A stretch of DNA of 5,804 nucleotides from Acholeplasmataceae bacterium (GTDB taxonomy: Bacteria > Bacillota_I > Bacilli_A > Acholeplasmatales > Acholeplasmataceae): NCBI GenBank assembly GCA_012520715.1, contig JAAYNT010000006.1, positions 1 to 5,804 on the forward strand, read 5' to 3'. The notes beneath the pieces were generated by a model that was given only the letters and a program-made list of their open reading frames with translations, searched no databases and was not told the DNA's origin. Made by a program: the position numbers and the translations under genes. Each line of letters begins with the position of its first letter. Within the stretch, counting starts at the first letter, position 1. Of the stretch, positions 5,365 through 5,804 are shown piece by piece.

Positions 5365-5804
5365 ATGCAGCAAATCAGAAGAAAACATTTAATGGAAAAA
5401 ATAAATAATCAAAGTATTTTGATCATTTTTTCAGGACGTGCCCTTAAAAAAACAGCTGATCAATTTTTTCCATTTGTAATAAACAGAAACTTTTTCTACT
5501 TAACCGGATTAGAAGAAGCCAACATGGCACTTGTGATGATTAGAAGTAATAATCAAATTAAAGAACTAATATTTAAAGAAATACGCTCACCAGAGCGTGC
5601 CCTATGGGACGGCGAATTATTAACTCAAGAAGAAGTAACAAACATTTCCAAAATTGAAGAAGTTAGAAACATTGATACTCTTGAGACCTTTATTAAGCAA
5701 ATTACTTCAAGTGATAGATCTGCCATTTATGGTAAACTAACTGATCTTCATCTTGATTTAGAAGCTAATGATAGTGATTCACTAGCTTATAAGTTTTCAA
5801 GTAA
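5365..5804 (+). CDS. pepP: Xaa-Pro aminopeptidase (aminopeptidase P), N-terminal part
   Basis: The first 146 codons are present and the gene runs off the window. Aminopeptidase P removes an N-terminal residue preceding proline, using a two-metal M24 pita-bread domain at the C-terminus. What is visible is the regulatory N-terminal AMP_N domain: RRKHLMEKI (5-13), IIFSGRALKKTADQFFPF with the conserved SG and the AD preceding the aromatic-P-F, then NRNFFYLTGLEEAN and an ERALWDGELLT segment. These match the family's R..L...I, FSG....(S/T)AD..YPF..NRNF.YLTG and W.G..LT pattern. The metal-binding residues lie beyond the window, so activity cannot be assessed. ATG 5365 follows AGGAG (5354-5358) by six bases, and that site overlaps the phosphohexomutase stop, indicating an operon. 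It is the second peptidase in the window after the M42 enzyme. Confidence 0.9.
   Translation, partial: MQQIRRKHLMEKINNQSILIIFSGRALKKTADQFFPFVINRNFFYLTGLEEANMALVMIRSNNQIKELIFKEIRSPERALWDGELLTQEEVTNISKIEEVRNIDTLETFIKQITSSDRSAIYGKLTDLHLDLEANDSDSLAYKFSS

Noticed and set aside
1..5804. Mycoplasma-type code with TGA as tryptophan
   Set aside because: All six visible tryptophan codons are TGG and no reading frame contains TGA. Absence of TGA stops in seven genes is too small a sample to argue otherwise.

Overview
This AT-rich window reads as chromosomal housekeeping sequence from a low-GC Gram-positive lineage. A mollicute-like or neighbouring Bacilli group (Acholeplasma- or Izemoplasma-like) fits best, but the assignment is an inference. 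All six tryptophan codons I can place are TGG and no gene contains an in-frame TGA. The seven visible stops are five TAA and two TAG. This argues for the standard bacterial code rather than the UGA=Trp code of Mycoplasma and Spiroplasma. All genes are on the + strand, and I see no mobile element, CRISPR array, tRNA or rRNA.

Region 1 (1-1921). The 3' end of queA (queuosine synthesis) is followed by a tight three-gene unit. Its genes are a small membrane-anchored protein with a degenerate PTS EIIB domain, a canonical HPr (ptsH), and an M42-family metallo-aminopeptidase. The three genes overlap or abut (1-nt overlap, then 0-nt gap) and end at a strong intrinsic terminator. A near-consensus promoter lies just ahead of the first gene, with a perfect palindrome over its -35 box.

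Region 2 (1922-3640). An extended -10 promoter and a short GC-rich leader hairpin precede a two-gene pantothenate unit. It holds an ECF transporter S component most like PanT and type III pantothenate kinase (coaX). Together they would import vitamin B5 and phosphorylate it in the first step of CoA synthesis. A long hairpin terminator closes the unit.

Region 3 (3625-5804). A second extended -10 promoter, whose best -35 sits inside the preceding terminator arm, drives a full-length phosphohexomutase (alpha-phosphoglucomutase type). The 5' part of an Xaa-Pro aminopeptidase gene (pepP) follows and runs off the window end.

The most unusual items are the EIIB-like protein that has lost its phospho-acceptor cysteine but sits beside an intact HPr, the palindrome-covered promoter that leaves almost no 5' leader, and the PanT-like protein with an apparent two-helix insertion. 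I did not find a clearly new multi-gene system; most of the window is ordinary core metabolism.
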